58,581 bases of DNA from JBOHUC01 sp050733935 (GTDB lineage: Bacteria; Eisenbacteria; RBG-16-71-46; DASYSL01). Positions 40,747 to 49,034 of this stretch are shown here, piece by piece; positions within the stretch are counted from its first letter, which is position 1, and every line of letters begins with the position of its first letter. The translations under genes and the position numbers were made by a program. The stretch lies in assembly GCA_050733935.1 (NCBI GenBank), contig JBOHUC010000115.1, positions 1-58,581 of the forward strand, in the 5' to 3' direction. The notes under the pieces were generated by a model, which was not told the DNA's origin, searched no databases, and saw only the letters and a list, made by a program, of their open reading frames with translations.

Positions 40747-41990
40747 GCGGCCCGCCCTGCGCGCGCGCCCGCACGCTCCCGCGCCTGCCGGTAGAGATCG
40801 AGCATCATCGCGAGATGGCGCTCCGGTCCGTATTCACGCTCGGCGAGCGCGCGTCCCGCGCGTCCCATTGCGGCCGCTCGCTCCGGATCGGCGACCAGCT
40901 CCCGCATGGCTTCCCCGAGCGCGGCCGGATCGTTCGGCGGAACGAGCCGGCCGGTCACACCGTCTTCGACGATTTCGGGAATGGACCCGATCCGGGTCGA
41001 GACGACCGCCTTGCCGCGCGCGTAGGCCTCGTGAATCGACATCGGCCGGACCTCGTACCACTCGCTCGGCAGGACGAGGCAGGCGGCGCCGGCCCACGCT
41101 TCGTCGAACGCCTCTCCGGTCAGGTGGCCGGTGAAACGCACGCGCGCCCGCTGCTCGGGCGCGAGACCGGCCTCGAGGGAAGCGCGAAGCGGTCCTTCTC
41201 CGGCAATCACGAGCTCGAGCCCGGGCGTCCGGCGATGCGCTTCGAGGAGTGTTGCGAGCCCCTTCTCCTCGGCGAGCCGGCCCACGAACAGCGCGTAGCG
41301 ACCGCCTGAGAAAGCGGGCACGTACCGCCGGACGTCCACGTAGTGCGGCACGAACGCGAGGCGTTCGCGCGGCACGCCGAACTCGAGCATCTTCGCGAGC
41401 ACGAAGAGGCTCGGACAGTGGAACACGTGCACGCGCCGGTAGCTCTGGAGGAACGAGTGCACCGAGGCCTCGACCATGTTCGTGATCGAGAGCGGAAGGG
41501 AGCCGGCGTTGCAGCGGCGCTGTGCGACGTGCCAGTAGCGGCCCCCCTTGCAGCGCTCGCACACCTCCCCGTTCGAGCGGAACGTGTAGACCGGGCACAG
41601 GAGCTTGTAGTCGTGCAGTGTGTGGACGATCGGGACTCCGTGGCGCGCGAGCGCATCGAGGATCGACGGCGAGAGCTGGTGCGCGATGTTGTGGAGGTGC
41701 GCGATCGCAACCGGCGTTTCGGACAGAAGAGCATCCAGCTTCCGCCGCGCTTCGAGGCTGTAGACGACCCGCGCCGCGCGGCCCACGTCGGAGAACCAGT
41801 TTCTCCGCCCGCGAAACTCGACCTCGCTCACGAAGTGCTTCGCGAACGGAGTCGGAAGGTTGTTCGCGTGCGCCATGGCGAACGGAACGACCTCGTGGCC
41901 CGCTTCTTCGAGCAGGCGGGTGAGCCCGAACACGTAGGTCTCGGCCCCGGCCTTCGGCCAGTAGAACTTGTGGGCCATGAGCACTCTCAC
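40743..41990 (-). CDS. GT4 glycosyltransferase with Cys cluster
   Basis: 415 aa, GTG start at 41990 fixed by a GTGA overlap. GT-B fold: N-terminal V-L-M-A-H-K-F-Y-W-P-K-A-G-A-E-T-Y, V-H-T-L-H-D-Y-K-L-L-C-P, and C-terminal LFVGRLAEEKGLATLLEA with E-x7-E in SEWYEVRPMSIHEAYARGK. Five cysteines in the insert between LLCPVYT and RRCNAGS (including C-E-R-C) form the small Cys-rich motif common in this group of polysaccharide glycosyltransferases. Member of the EPS operon. Confidence 0.92.
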   Translation of the reverse strand: MRVLMAHKFYWPKAGAETYVFGLTRLLEEAGHEVVPFAMAHANNLPTPFAKHFVSEVEFRGRRNWFSDVGRAARVVYSLEARRKLDALLSETPVAIAHLHNIAHQLSPSILDALARHGVPIVHTLHDYKLLCPVYTFRSNGEVCERCKGGRYWHVAQRRCNAGSLPLSITNMVEASVHSFLQSYRRVHVFHCPSLFVLAKMLEFGVPRERLAFVPHYVDVRRYVPAFSGGRYALFVGRLAEEKGLATLLEAHRRTPGLELVIAGEGPLRASLEAGLAPEQRARVRFTGHLTGEAFDEAWAGAACLVLPSEWYEVRPMSIHEAYARGKAVVSTRIGSIPEIVEDGVTGRLVPPNDPAALGEAMRELVADPERAAAMGRAGRALAEREYGPERHLAMMLDLYRQARERAGARAGRAA

Positions 41991-43177
41991 GCGCGCGCTC
42001 CGCGCGCCGCAACCCGTTCCGCGAACTGCGCGCCGAGGTGGTTCGCCTGTGCGCCCCAGGCATAGGACGCGAGTGCTTCGGCCCGGCCGGGAAGCCTGGG
42101 GAACGGCTGCCCGAGGGCTGCTTGAAACTCCGCGATCGGTGCGATCGCAACGTGCGGCACGAGGCGCTCGAACCCGCGCACGCCGAACGGCGTCGACAGC
42201 ACATCGAGCCCCGCGGCCAGGTAGTTCGGGAGCTTCACGTTCGATCCCGCGCCGGTCGTCACGGGATTGAGCCCCACGTCGGCCCCCCACAGATAGGGCG
42301 TGAGGTCGCTCTGCTCGGGAACCGCGCGCACGCGCCCGCGGCCCTCGGACTCGGCCCGGGTGCGGAAGGTCGTGCTCACGCCGCCCACGATCCAAAGGCG
42401 GGCGCCCGCCTCCTCGAGCACGGGAACGACGTGCGTGAACAAATCGGCGACGGCCTTCCGGTTGTGCTCGAAGTCGGTGCCGAGGAACAGGAGCCCGGTC
42501 TCCTCGGGCGCAAGCCCGAGGGCTTCGCGGGCGCCGCGCTTCTCCTCCGGCGTCGGCGGCCTGAGGCGCTCGGCATCGAATCCGTTCTCGACCACGACGA
42601 TCTTCGATGCGTCCGCTCCATAGCGCGCGACGAACTGATCACGATCCGCCGAGCTCACGGCGATCGTCAGGTCGGCGATCTCGAGCGCCCGCCGCTCGAG
42701 CGCCGCGAGCCGCGCCGCCCAGCGTTCGCGCTGCGCGAGCCTCGGACCCACGCGCTCGAACCATTCGATCTCGACGTTCTGCGATCCGTACACGCGGAGC
42801 GCTCCGGCGGGCGCGTGCTCGAGGAGCGGCGTGAGGAGGAGGCTGTCGACTTCGAGCACGTCGGCGCGCGCATCCCAGGCGCGCACGAACGTCCCGGGAA
42901 AGCGCCGGTATCCCTCGGCGGCCATGAAGTGAGGTGCCAAACCCGCGCGCTCGAGCCAGGCGGAAACGCTCGGATGCCATGGCTTGAGCCGCACGATCTC
43001 GACCCCGTCGCGCGCCTCTTTGCGCACGGCGCGCTCGCGCGACTTCAAGGCCGCGATGACCCGAACGTGGGCCACGTCCTTACGCTGCGCGAGCCCCTTG
43101 TACAGGTTCCAGACGCGCACGGTGTGGCCCATCATGGCCGGCCACACGTTGTTGTCGACGATGCCCTGGATTCTCAC
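41987..43177 (-). CDS. GT4-like glycosyltransferase
   Basis: 396 aa, GTG start at 43177 fixed by GTGA overlap. N-terminal VRIQGIVDNNVWPAMMGHTVRVWNLYKGL, S-Q-N-V-E-I-E-W-F-E-R-V, I-A-V-S-S-A-D-R and C-terminal LFLGTDFEHNRKAVADLF with GLNPVTTGAGSNVKLPNYLAAGLDVLSTPFGVRGFE identify a GT-B enzyme in which the E-x7-E motif is replaced by a G-S-N-V-K-x-x-N-Y pattern. This variant is frequent among O-antigen/EPS glycosyltransferases. Donor and acceptor unknown. Confidence 0.88.
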   Translation of the reverse strand: MRIQGIVDNNVWPAMMGHTVRVWNLYKGLAQRKDVAHVRVIAALKSRERAVRKEARDGVEIVRLKPWHPSVSAWLERAGLAPHFMAAEGYRRFPGTFVRAWDARADVLEVDSLLLTPLLEHAPAGALRVYGSQNVEIEWFERVGPRLAQRERWAARLAALERRALEIADLTIAVSSADRDQFVARYGADASKIVVVENGFDAERLRPPTPEEKRGAREALGLAPEETGLLFLGTDFEHNRKAVADLFTHVVPVLEEAGARLWIVGGVSTTFRTRAESEGRGRVRAVPEQSDLTPYLWGADVGLNPVTTGAGSNVKLPNYLAAGLDVLSTPFGVRGFERLVPHVAIAPIAEFQAALGQPFPRLPGRAEALASYAWGAQANHLGAQFAERVAARGARA

Positions 43178-44148
43178 GCACGCACCTCGCGCGGCTTGCG
43201 AAGCCACGCGTTCAGGATCCCGAGTCCGAGCACGACCCATGCGAGGATCGAAAGCGCTCCGTACGAGAGGCTTCCCTTGCGCGCCGCCATGACGAGCAGG
43301 GCTCCGAGCGCGAGCCCGAGCCACACCGCGAAGGCCGTGCGCGAAAGGGTCGAGCCGAGGAGGGCTGCGACGGCCGCCACGCCTCCCGCGAGCGCGAAGA
43401 CGACCGCGCCCAGGTAGAGCCGCTGCCGCCACAGGTGGCGGACGAACTCGGGCCGCCCCCACGTCAAACGCAGGAGCACGCCCTGGCCCGCGTAAAGGCC
43501 CGAGCGCCAGCGGCGCCCGAACTCCGCGAGGCTCGGTCGCGGAGGACAGTCGTGGTAGGCCGCCCTGAGATCGAGTGCGTGCACCGGATGACCGGCGCGC
43601 GCGAGCCTCAAGGAAAGCTCCATGTCCTCCTCGGACGGAAGGCGCGGATCGAATCCGCCCACCGCCTCGAAAGCCGTGCGACGCGCGATCCACGCGGTCG
43701 CGAGCATCTCGACCGGCCCGCCGCGTCGCGTGCGGTACGAGTCTGCGATTTCGCGCACGAGGCGGCCCGCGCTCCACTGCCGCTCGTGGATCCGTCCGCC
43801 CACGCCTCCCGCTTCGGGATGGGCGGAGAGGAACGCGATCGCGCGCGGCACGAAATCGGGCTCGAGCACGACGTCGCCGTCCGCGAACGCGAGGTACGGC
43901 GCGCCCGCGCCGGCCGCTCCGCGGTTCCGGTTGGCCCCCGGGGTGTGCTCGGCCGAAGCCTCCGGAACGAGCACCGTCGCGCGTGCGGCCACGCGTCCGG
44001 CGGCAGGATCTCCCGGCGCGAGCACCACCACGGTCTCGAACGCGATCCCGGCCGCCCCGCCTTCGATCGAATCAAGCGTAGCGTCGAGCCCCTCCGAGCG
44101 GCCGTACGCAACGACCACGAAGCGGACGAGCGGTGCGGTGCGATTCAC
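43174..44148 (-). CDS. GT2 glycosyltransferase with C-terminal membrane helices
   Basis: 324 aa. The GTG at 44148 is the best start: it lies 10 bp after the upstream stop. GT-A fold: F-V-V-V-A-Y-G-R-S-E-G-L, the DXD-like motif in Y-L-A-F-A-D-G-D-V-V-L-E-P, and the E-E-D-M-E-L-S-L-R base motif. The last 90 residues form three to four membrane helices (LYLGAVVFALAGGVAAVAALLG onward). It is a paralogue in style of the next gene upstream, suggesting successive additions by membrane-bound enzymes. Confidence 0.9.
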   Translation of the reverse strand: MNRTAPLVRFVVVAYGRSEGLDATLDSIEGGAAGIAFETVVVLAPGDPAAGRVAARATVLVPEASAEHTPGANRNRGAAGAGAPYLAFADGDVVLEPDFVPRAIAFLSAHPEAGGVGGRIHERQWSAGRLVREIADSYRTRRGGPVEMLATAWIARRTAFEAVGGFDPRLPSEEDMELSLRLARAGHPVHALDLRAAYHDCPPRPSLAEFGRRWRSGLYAGQGVLLRLTWGRPEFVRHLWRQRLYLGAVVFALAGGVAAVAALLGSTLSRTAFAVWLGLALGALLVMAARKGSLSYGALSILAWVVLGLGILNAWLRKPREVRA

Positions 44149-44158
44149 GAACGAGCTC

Positions 44159-45307
44159 TCACCGCTGTTCCACGATCGGCGGCGGCTCTCCCGGATCGCG
44201 GAGCGACGCGGTCTCACGCGCCTCGAACTCACGCGCGCGCTGTTCCGCCGCGCGCGCCGCAGCTGCGTCGGCCTCGGCGGCCTCGGCGGCCCCTTCCTTG
44301 GGCGGCGGCAACGGACGCGGGGCGGCACCCAGTCGCGGGAGTCCGAACGGCAGGACGAGCACGCGCGCCACACTCACGCCTTCGGCGAGCGCGATCAGTC
44401 CGCCCCAGAACGCGCGCGAAAGGGAGAGCTTGAGGATCGCGAAGAAGACGAGGAGTCCGAGCGTGGCCCAGAACCAGATCGAAGGTCCGCCCTGATCGCG
44501 CGCGAAAATCCCGAGCGCAATCCCCAGGAGAACCCAGGCGACGAGCAGGAGTCCGCCCTTGTGGCGTGCGAGCAGGCGCCCGAAGAGCATCGTTCCGCGC
44601 GAGCGACGGAGAGCCACGCCGGGACCCTGGATCCGTCCGCTCGTGATCCGGTCGCGGAACTCCGCGAACGATTCGCGTCCCGGTCCGTGACGCACGCCTG
44701 CGACCTGGCCGAGCATGTGCTGCCCGTGGCCCGCGAGCGCAAGCCGGCCCCCGAGCTCGATCTCGTCGTCGGACGAAAGCCAGCCGTCGAATCCCCCGAC
44801 GGCGTCGAGATAGTCGCGGCGCCAGACGGCGACGTCGAAGAGCGCCGTCGCACCCCGCCCTGCGCCCGCGCGATACACGTCGCGACGTCCCCCGACAAGC
44901 GCTCCGCTCTGCCAGTGCGATTCGTCCACCGCGCCGCCGACGCCCGCGAGACGCTCCTCCTGCCCGAGCCTCGTGACCGCAGCCTCGAGCCAGCCGGCGG
45001 CGACCGCGACGTCGCCGTCCACCAGCAACGTGACGCTACCGCCCGCGCCGCGTCGCGCCGCTTCGCGCGCGGCGGCGAGCGTCGACGGAGACCCGGGCAG
45101 CACGCGGCGCCATGCCCAGCCGCGCTGGGCGGCGAGACGCTCCGCGGCGGATGAACCTTCCGCGCTCACGACCACGCGCGCGACGGGAACCACGCCCGCC
45201 TCCGTGAGCATCGTGTCGATCGCTTCGAGCGTGCGGGGCAGATACTCGTCCTGACGGAGAGAGGCCACCCCCACTCCGAGCTTGAGATCCTGCAGTTGGT
45301 CGCTCAT
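44159..45307 (-). CDS. GT2 glycosyltransferase with membrane helices and charged tail
   Basis: 382 aa, ATGA overlap with the upstream gene. GT-A core: V-A-S-L-R-Q-D-E-Y-L, DXD in S-V-T-L-L-V-D-G-D-V-A-V, W-L-S-S-D-D-E-I-E-L-G. Three membrane helices lie around residues 240-335. The last 50 residues are an Ala/Glu/Arg-rich helix (AAEAAEADAAAARAAEQRA), unusual for the family and possibly a docking tail. Part of the EPS operon. Confidence 0.9.
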   Translation of the reverse strand: MSDQLQDLKLGVGVASLRQDEYLPRTLEAIDTMLTEAGVVPVARVVVSAEGSSAAERLAAQRGWAWRRVLPGSPSTLAAAREAARRGAGGSVTLLVDGDVAVAAGWLEAAVTRLGQEERLAGVGGAVDESHWQSGALVGGRRDVYRAGAGRGATALFDVAVWRRDYLDAVGGFDGWLSSDDEIELGGRLALAGHGQHMLGQVAGVRHGPGRESFAEFRDRITSGRIQGPGVALRRSRGTMLFGRLLARHKGGLLLVAWVLLGIALGIFARDQGGPSIWFWATLGLLVFFAILKLSLSRAFWGGLIALAEGVSVARVLVLPFGLPRLGAAPRPLPPPKEGAAEAAEADAAAARAAEQRAREFEARETASLRDPGEPPPIVEQR

Positions 45308-46533
45308 GACCCGTCCTCCCGATGCTCCGTGGACGCCGCTCCGGGCGCCTTCCTCCAGGCGCGCTCGTACAGAACTTCGTACGCGCTCACCATTCGTTCC
45401 CAGCTCCACTCCTCGCGAGCCTGCCGCGCCGCCTCGTATCCGAGGCGCCGCGCGAGCTCAGGGTCGCGCTCGACGCGCGCCATCGCGTCGGCGAGCGCCG
45501 TTGGATCCTCACGCGGGACGACGAGCCCGGTCGTCCCGTCGAGCACCGCTTCCGCCACGCCTCCGGCCGCCGCCGCCACGACCGGAAGTCCCGCCGCCTG
45601 CGCTTCGAGGAGCGCGAGCGGCAGACCTTCCCAGCGCGACGCGAGCGCGAAGCCGTCCGCTCCCCAGTAGAACGGTGCGGCGTCGTGCACCGCTCCTTCG
45701 AAATGGACGCGCCCGGCGAGGCCGAGCCGCGAGGCTTCCTGGCCGAGACTCTCGCGCTCCGAGCCCTCGCCCACGATCCAGAGGCGCCCGCGCTCCGGAT
45801 GCGCGCGCGCGAACGCGTCGAGCAGGATGTCCACACCCTTCTGCTTCTCGAGCCGCCCGACGAAGAGCCACACGAACTCCCCCTCCACGACGCCGAGCCG
45901 CGCGCGCGCGCGCGTCCGCTCGAGGCGCGCGCGCTCCTGTCCGCGCGTGAGCCCGATCGCATCCACGCCGTTTTCGATCACGCGGCCGTGGGTCACATCG
46001 AAGTCGTAGTCGCGCTCGAGCCCGGACGCCACGGCCCGGCTCACGCACACGACCTGGTCCGCGCGCGCGAGCTCGCGGCGCTTGAGCCAGCGCTGCGCCT
46101 TCGAGTGCGTGTAACCGACCAGATGCTCGGTCACGATCACGGCCCGGACGCCGACGATGTGCGCCAGAGGCACCAGGTAGCGATCGGCGGCCGGCCACAC
46201 GTGGTGAACGTGCAGGACCGAGTCGCGATGCCGGCCCAGGAAGTTCCAGGTCGTGAGGACCCGTCCGAACTGAAAGCGGTTCGTGATCTCGGCCACGCGC
46301 TCGACCGGTACGCCGCCACGCTCGAGGTCCCCCGCCATCCGATCGAGCGCGGGACCGGGCGAGAGCACGACCCACGGCTGGAAACGCGTGCGATCGAGAC
46401 GGAGCGCAAGCTCGCTCACGACCTTCTCGGTGCCGCCGTATGTCGTCCCGGACTCGGCGAGCACGACCGGGATGCGGCGGCCGGCCGACTGCGCCCGCGA
46501 CTCGAGCGGATGATGCGCGCTAACCGCGGACAT
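45304..46533 (-). CDS. GT4 glycosyltransferase
   Basis: 409 aa. GT-B: V-V-L-A-E-S-G-T-T-Y-G-G-T-E-K-V-V at the N-terminus, HVHHVWPAADRYLVPLAH and V-I-E-N-G-V-D in the middle, LFVGRLEKQKGVDILLDAF and the E-x7-E motif in SRWEGLPLALLEAQAAGLP in the C-terminal half. Overlaps the following gene by 4 bp and the preceding gene by 14 bp. Likely retains a retaining mechanism; sugar unknown. Confidence 0.92.
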   Translation of the reverse strand: MSAVSAHHPLESRAQSAGRRIPVVLAESGTTYGGTEKVVSELALRLDRTRFQPWVVLSPGPALDRMAGDLERGGVPVERVAEITNRFQFGRVLTTWNFLGRHRDSVLHVHHVWPAADRYLVPLAHIVGVRAVIVTEHLVGYTHSKAQRWLKRRELARADQVVCVSRAVASGLERDYDFDVTHGRVIENGVDAIGLTRGQERARLERTRARARLGVVEGEFVWLFVGRLEKQKGVDILLDAFARAHPERGRLWIVGEGSERESLGQEASRLGLAGRVHFEGAVHDAAPFYWGADGFALASRWEGLPLALLEAQAAGLPVVAAAAGGVAEAVLDGTTGLVVPREDPTALADAMARVERDPELARRLGYEAARQAREEWSWERMVSAYEVLYERAWRKAPGAASTEHREDGS

Positions 46534-47731
46534 GGTCGTAAGCCTTCACGAGCTCGAGTTCGCTGTAGTCCCAGGCGAACCCCTTTTGGAAGCGCTCGCG
46601 GTTGTACGCCCCCATGGCCGCGCGCCGCGCCGGATCCTCGAGCAGCGCCCCGATCTTCGTGGCAAGGTCCGTCACCTCGTTCGGCACGGCGTAGAGCGCC
46701 CCGTCGCCCGCCGAGTAACGCGTCTCGCGCAGATCGAACGCGACGATCGGGCGGCCGACCGCCATGTACTCGAGGATCTTGTTCATGGTCGAGACGTCGT
46801 TGAGCGGATTCCTGGGGTCGGGCCCGACGCACACGTCGGCGGTCGAGAGAATCGCCTCGACCTCCTCGTCCGGAATGCGTCCAGTGAAGGCGATCACGTC
46901 CTCGAGCCCGAGCTCTTTCGTGAGCGCCACGAGGTCGTCGAACGAGTCACCCGAGCCGATCATCGTGTAGGAGACGTCGCGCGCCCCGCGCATCCCGATC
47001 AGGACCGCGGCCGCGCGGATCAGGAAGTCGACGCCGTCCTGCGGCGCCATGACTCCGAGGTAGGCGACGAGGAACGGACGTCCGCGCTTGAGCGCGGGAT
47101 CGGGCGGGAGACTCTTGAAGCGCGAGAGCGGCGGGCCCGATCGCACGACGAAGATGTTCCGCGGATCGACCCATCCGCGGCGGATCGCCGTCTCCCGGTA
47201 GCTCTGATTGGTCGCGATCACGGTGTCCGCGGTCGCGTACGTGAGCCACTCGAGCACGCGCAGGCCCGCGTACCAGAATCCGCGCTTGCCGAAGCGCGAC
47301 TCGTAGACCTCGGGCGAGAGATCGTGCTGGTCGAACAGGAAGCGCTTGCCGAACAGCTTGTAGACCGCTCCGATCGCAAAGAACGTGTCGGGCGGGTTGC
47401 AGGCGTGCAGGACGTCGAAGCCGCGCTCCCTTGCGACCCGGAGCGTGAGCCACGCCGTCCGAAGCCAGCAGTAGGCGAACTCCCAGAGGTAGGTGAGCAC
47501 GCCGCGCGTCGGCGGTGGCGCGGGATAGCGATAGATGTGGATGCCCTCGAGCTCTTCGTAGGGCTTCGTCCACGGCGGCCCAGTCGGGCAGATGACCGAC
47601 ACCTGCCACCCGGCCCGTCGCAGCGCCTGCGACTCGAGCCAGACGCGACGGTCGAACGGAACCGTCAGGTTCTGGACCAGGATGAGCGCGCGCCCGGGAC
47701 GGCGCGCCGGGTCACCAGGCGATCCCGACAT
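46520..47731 (-). CDS. GT4 glycosyltransferase (WbpH/WbnH-like)
   Basis: 403 aa. N-terminal LILVQNLTVPFDRRVWLESQAL is the conserved opening of a distinct GT4 subgroup in polysaccharide clusters; FLFDQHDLSPEVYESRFG, A-D-T-V-I-A-T-N-Q-S, LGVMAPQDGVDFLIRAA and the E-x-Y-M-A-V-G-R-P-I-V-A-F-D segment (LEYMAVGRPIVAFDL) follow. Overlaps the dehydrogenase gene by 20 bp and the next glycosyltransferase by 14 bp. Confidence 0.92.
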   Translation of the reverse strand: MSGSPGDPARRPGRALILVQNLTVPFDRRVWLESQALRRAGWQVSVICPTGPPWTKPYEELEGIHIYRYPAPPPTRGVLTYLWEFAYCWLRTAWLTLRVARERGFDVLHACNPPDTFFAIGAVYKLFGKRFLFDQHDLSPEVYESRFGKRGFWYAGLRVLEWLTYATADTVIATNQSYRETAIRRGWVDPRNIFVVRSGPPLSRFKSLPPDPALKRGRPFLVAYLGVMAPQDGVDFLIRAAAVLIGMRGARDVSYTMIGSGDSFDDLVALTKELGLEDVIAFTGRIPDEEVEAILSTADVCVGPDPRNPLNDVSTMNKILEYMAVGRPIVAFDLRETRYSAGDGALYAVPNEVTDLATKIGALLEDPARRAAMGAYNRERFQKGFAWDYSELELVKAYDHVRG

Positions 47732-49034
47732 ACTCTCCGCGCCGGACCTCGTCCTTCTCGACCAGCCGCACGAGATCCACGAGCGTCTGACCGTCCCGCA
47801 TCCACCCGGGAACTTCGCGATAGAGCGGATGGGCGTTCGCGATCACGATCGTCTCCGCACCCTCCACCACCTCGCGCGGGTCCTTCCGGAACAGCCGGTC
47901 GAGATACGGAATCTCCGCCTCGAGGTACTGGAGGTTCGCGCCGACGAGTCGGCTCACGTCGATGTGCGCGTCGTGCAGCATGAGTTCGTAGCCCTTCCCG
48001 ACGAGGGCCCCGACGACGCGGACGATCGGGCTCTCGCGCAGGTCGTCGGTCTCGGCCTTGAACGAGAGCCCGAGAACCCCGACGCGGCGCTTCGGCATCT
48101 TCGTGCGCTCGATCGCGCCGATCGCAAGCTGCACCTGGAGCTCGTTCGAGCGCAGGATCGAGTCGAGCACCGGGACCTCGAGATGGCGCTCGCGCGCGCG
48201 GTGGGTGATCGCGCGCAGGTCCTTGGGCAGACACGAGCCGCCGAACGCGAACCCGGGTTTCAGGTAGTACGGCGAGAGGTTCAACTTCGTGTCCTTGCAG
48301 AAGAGCCGCATGACCTCGTGCGAGTCGATGCCCTCCTTCTTGCACAGGTTTCCGATCTCGTTCGCGAACGTCACCTTGAGCGCGTGGAACGAGTTGTTCA
48401 CGTACTTGAGCATCTCGGCCGTGCGCATCGCCGTCACGACGATCTCGCCTTCGATCGGGCGATAGAGCTCTTCGAGCGGAGCCGCACTCGCCCGTTCGTG
48501 GACGCCCAGGATCGTGTACGGCGCGCCGAAGAAATCCGCCACCGCCGTGCCCTCGCGCAGGAACTCCGGGTTGTAGCACACGCCGAAATCGCGTCCGGCC
48601 GAAAGCCCCGAGGCCTCTTCGATTCTCGGGACGAGCACGGTGTCGACCGAGCCGGGAAGCATCGTGCTCCGGAACACGATCACGGCCCGGTGCGGATGGG
48701 CCTTGAGCGCCTGGCCGACCTCCCCCGCTGCGTGCGCGACGTGGGACAGGTCGAGCGAGCCATCCTCGCGACTCGGCGTGCCGACGCACACGAGGACGAG
48801 GTCGGCATCCCGCACGCCCGCGACGAAATCGAGGGTGGCGGTGAGCCGCCTCTCGCGCACCGCGCTCGCGATGAGCCCCGGAAGATCGCGCTCGAGGATC
48901 GGGCTCTCGCCGCGATTGAGACACTGCACCTTGAATTCGTTCGGATCGACACCGGTCACCTCGTGGCCGAGCTTCGCCAGGCAGGCGGAGGTGACCGAGC
49001 CGACGTAGCCGAGGCCGAGGACTGCGATCTTCAT
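47712..49034 (-). CDS. GDP-mannose 6-dehydrogenase-like nucleotide-sugar dehydrogenase (AlgD-type)
   Basis: 440 aa. NAD-binding GLGYVGSV at the N-terminus, S-T-M-L-P-G-S-V, NPEFLREGTAV, F-A-N-E-I-G-N-L and the catalytic cysteine in PGFAFGGSCLPKDLRA are intact. Segments such as KLNLSPYYLKPGFAFGG, GVLGLSFKAETDDLRESP and IGNLC follow AlgD (GDP-mannose dehydrogenase) more closely than UDP-glucose dehydrogenase. It oxidises the C6 of a nucleotide sugar, so the polymer probably contains a uronic acid. With manC at 34143-35231, GDP-mannuronate is the likely product (inference). ATG at 49034 overlaps the heparinase stop. Confidence 0.9.
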   Translation of the reverse strand: MKIAVLGLGYVGSVTSACLAKLGHEVTGVDPNEFKVQCLNRGESPILERDLPGLIASAVRERRLTATLDFVAGVRDADLVLVCVGTPSREDGSLDLSHVAHAAGEVGQALKAHPHRAVIVFRSTMLPGSVDTVLVPRIEEASGLSAGRDFGVCYNPEFLREGTAVADFFGAPYTILGVHERASAAPLEELYRPIEGEIVVTAMRTAEMLKYVNNSFHALKVTFANEIGNLCKKEGIDSHEVMRLFCKDTKLNLSPYYLKPGFAFGGSCLPKDLRAITHRARERHLEVPVLDSILRSNELQVQLAIGAIERTKMPKRRVGVLGLSFKAETDDLRESPIVRVVGALVGKGYELMLHDAHIDVSRLVGANLQYLEAEIPYLDRLFRKDPREVVEGAETIVIANAHPLYREVPGWMRDGQTLVDLVRLVEKDEVRRGEYVGIAW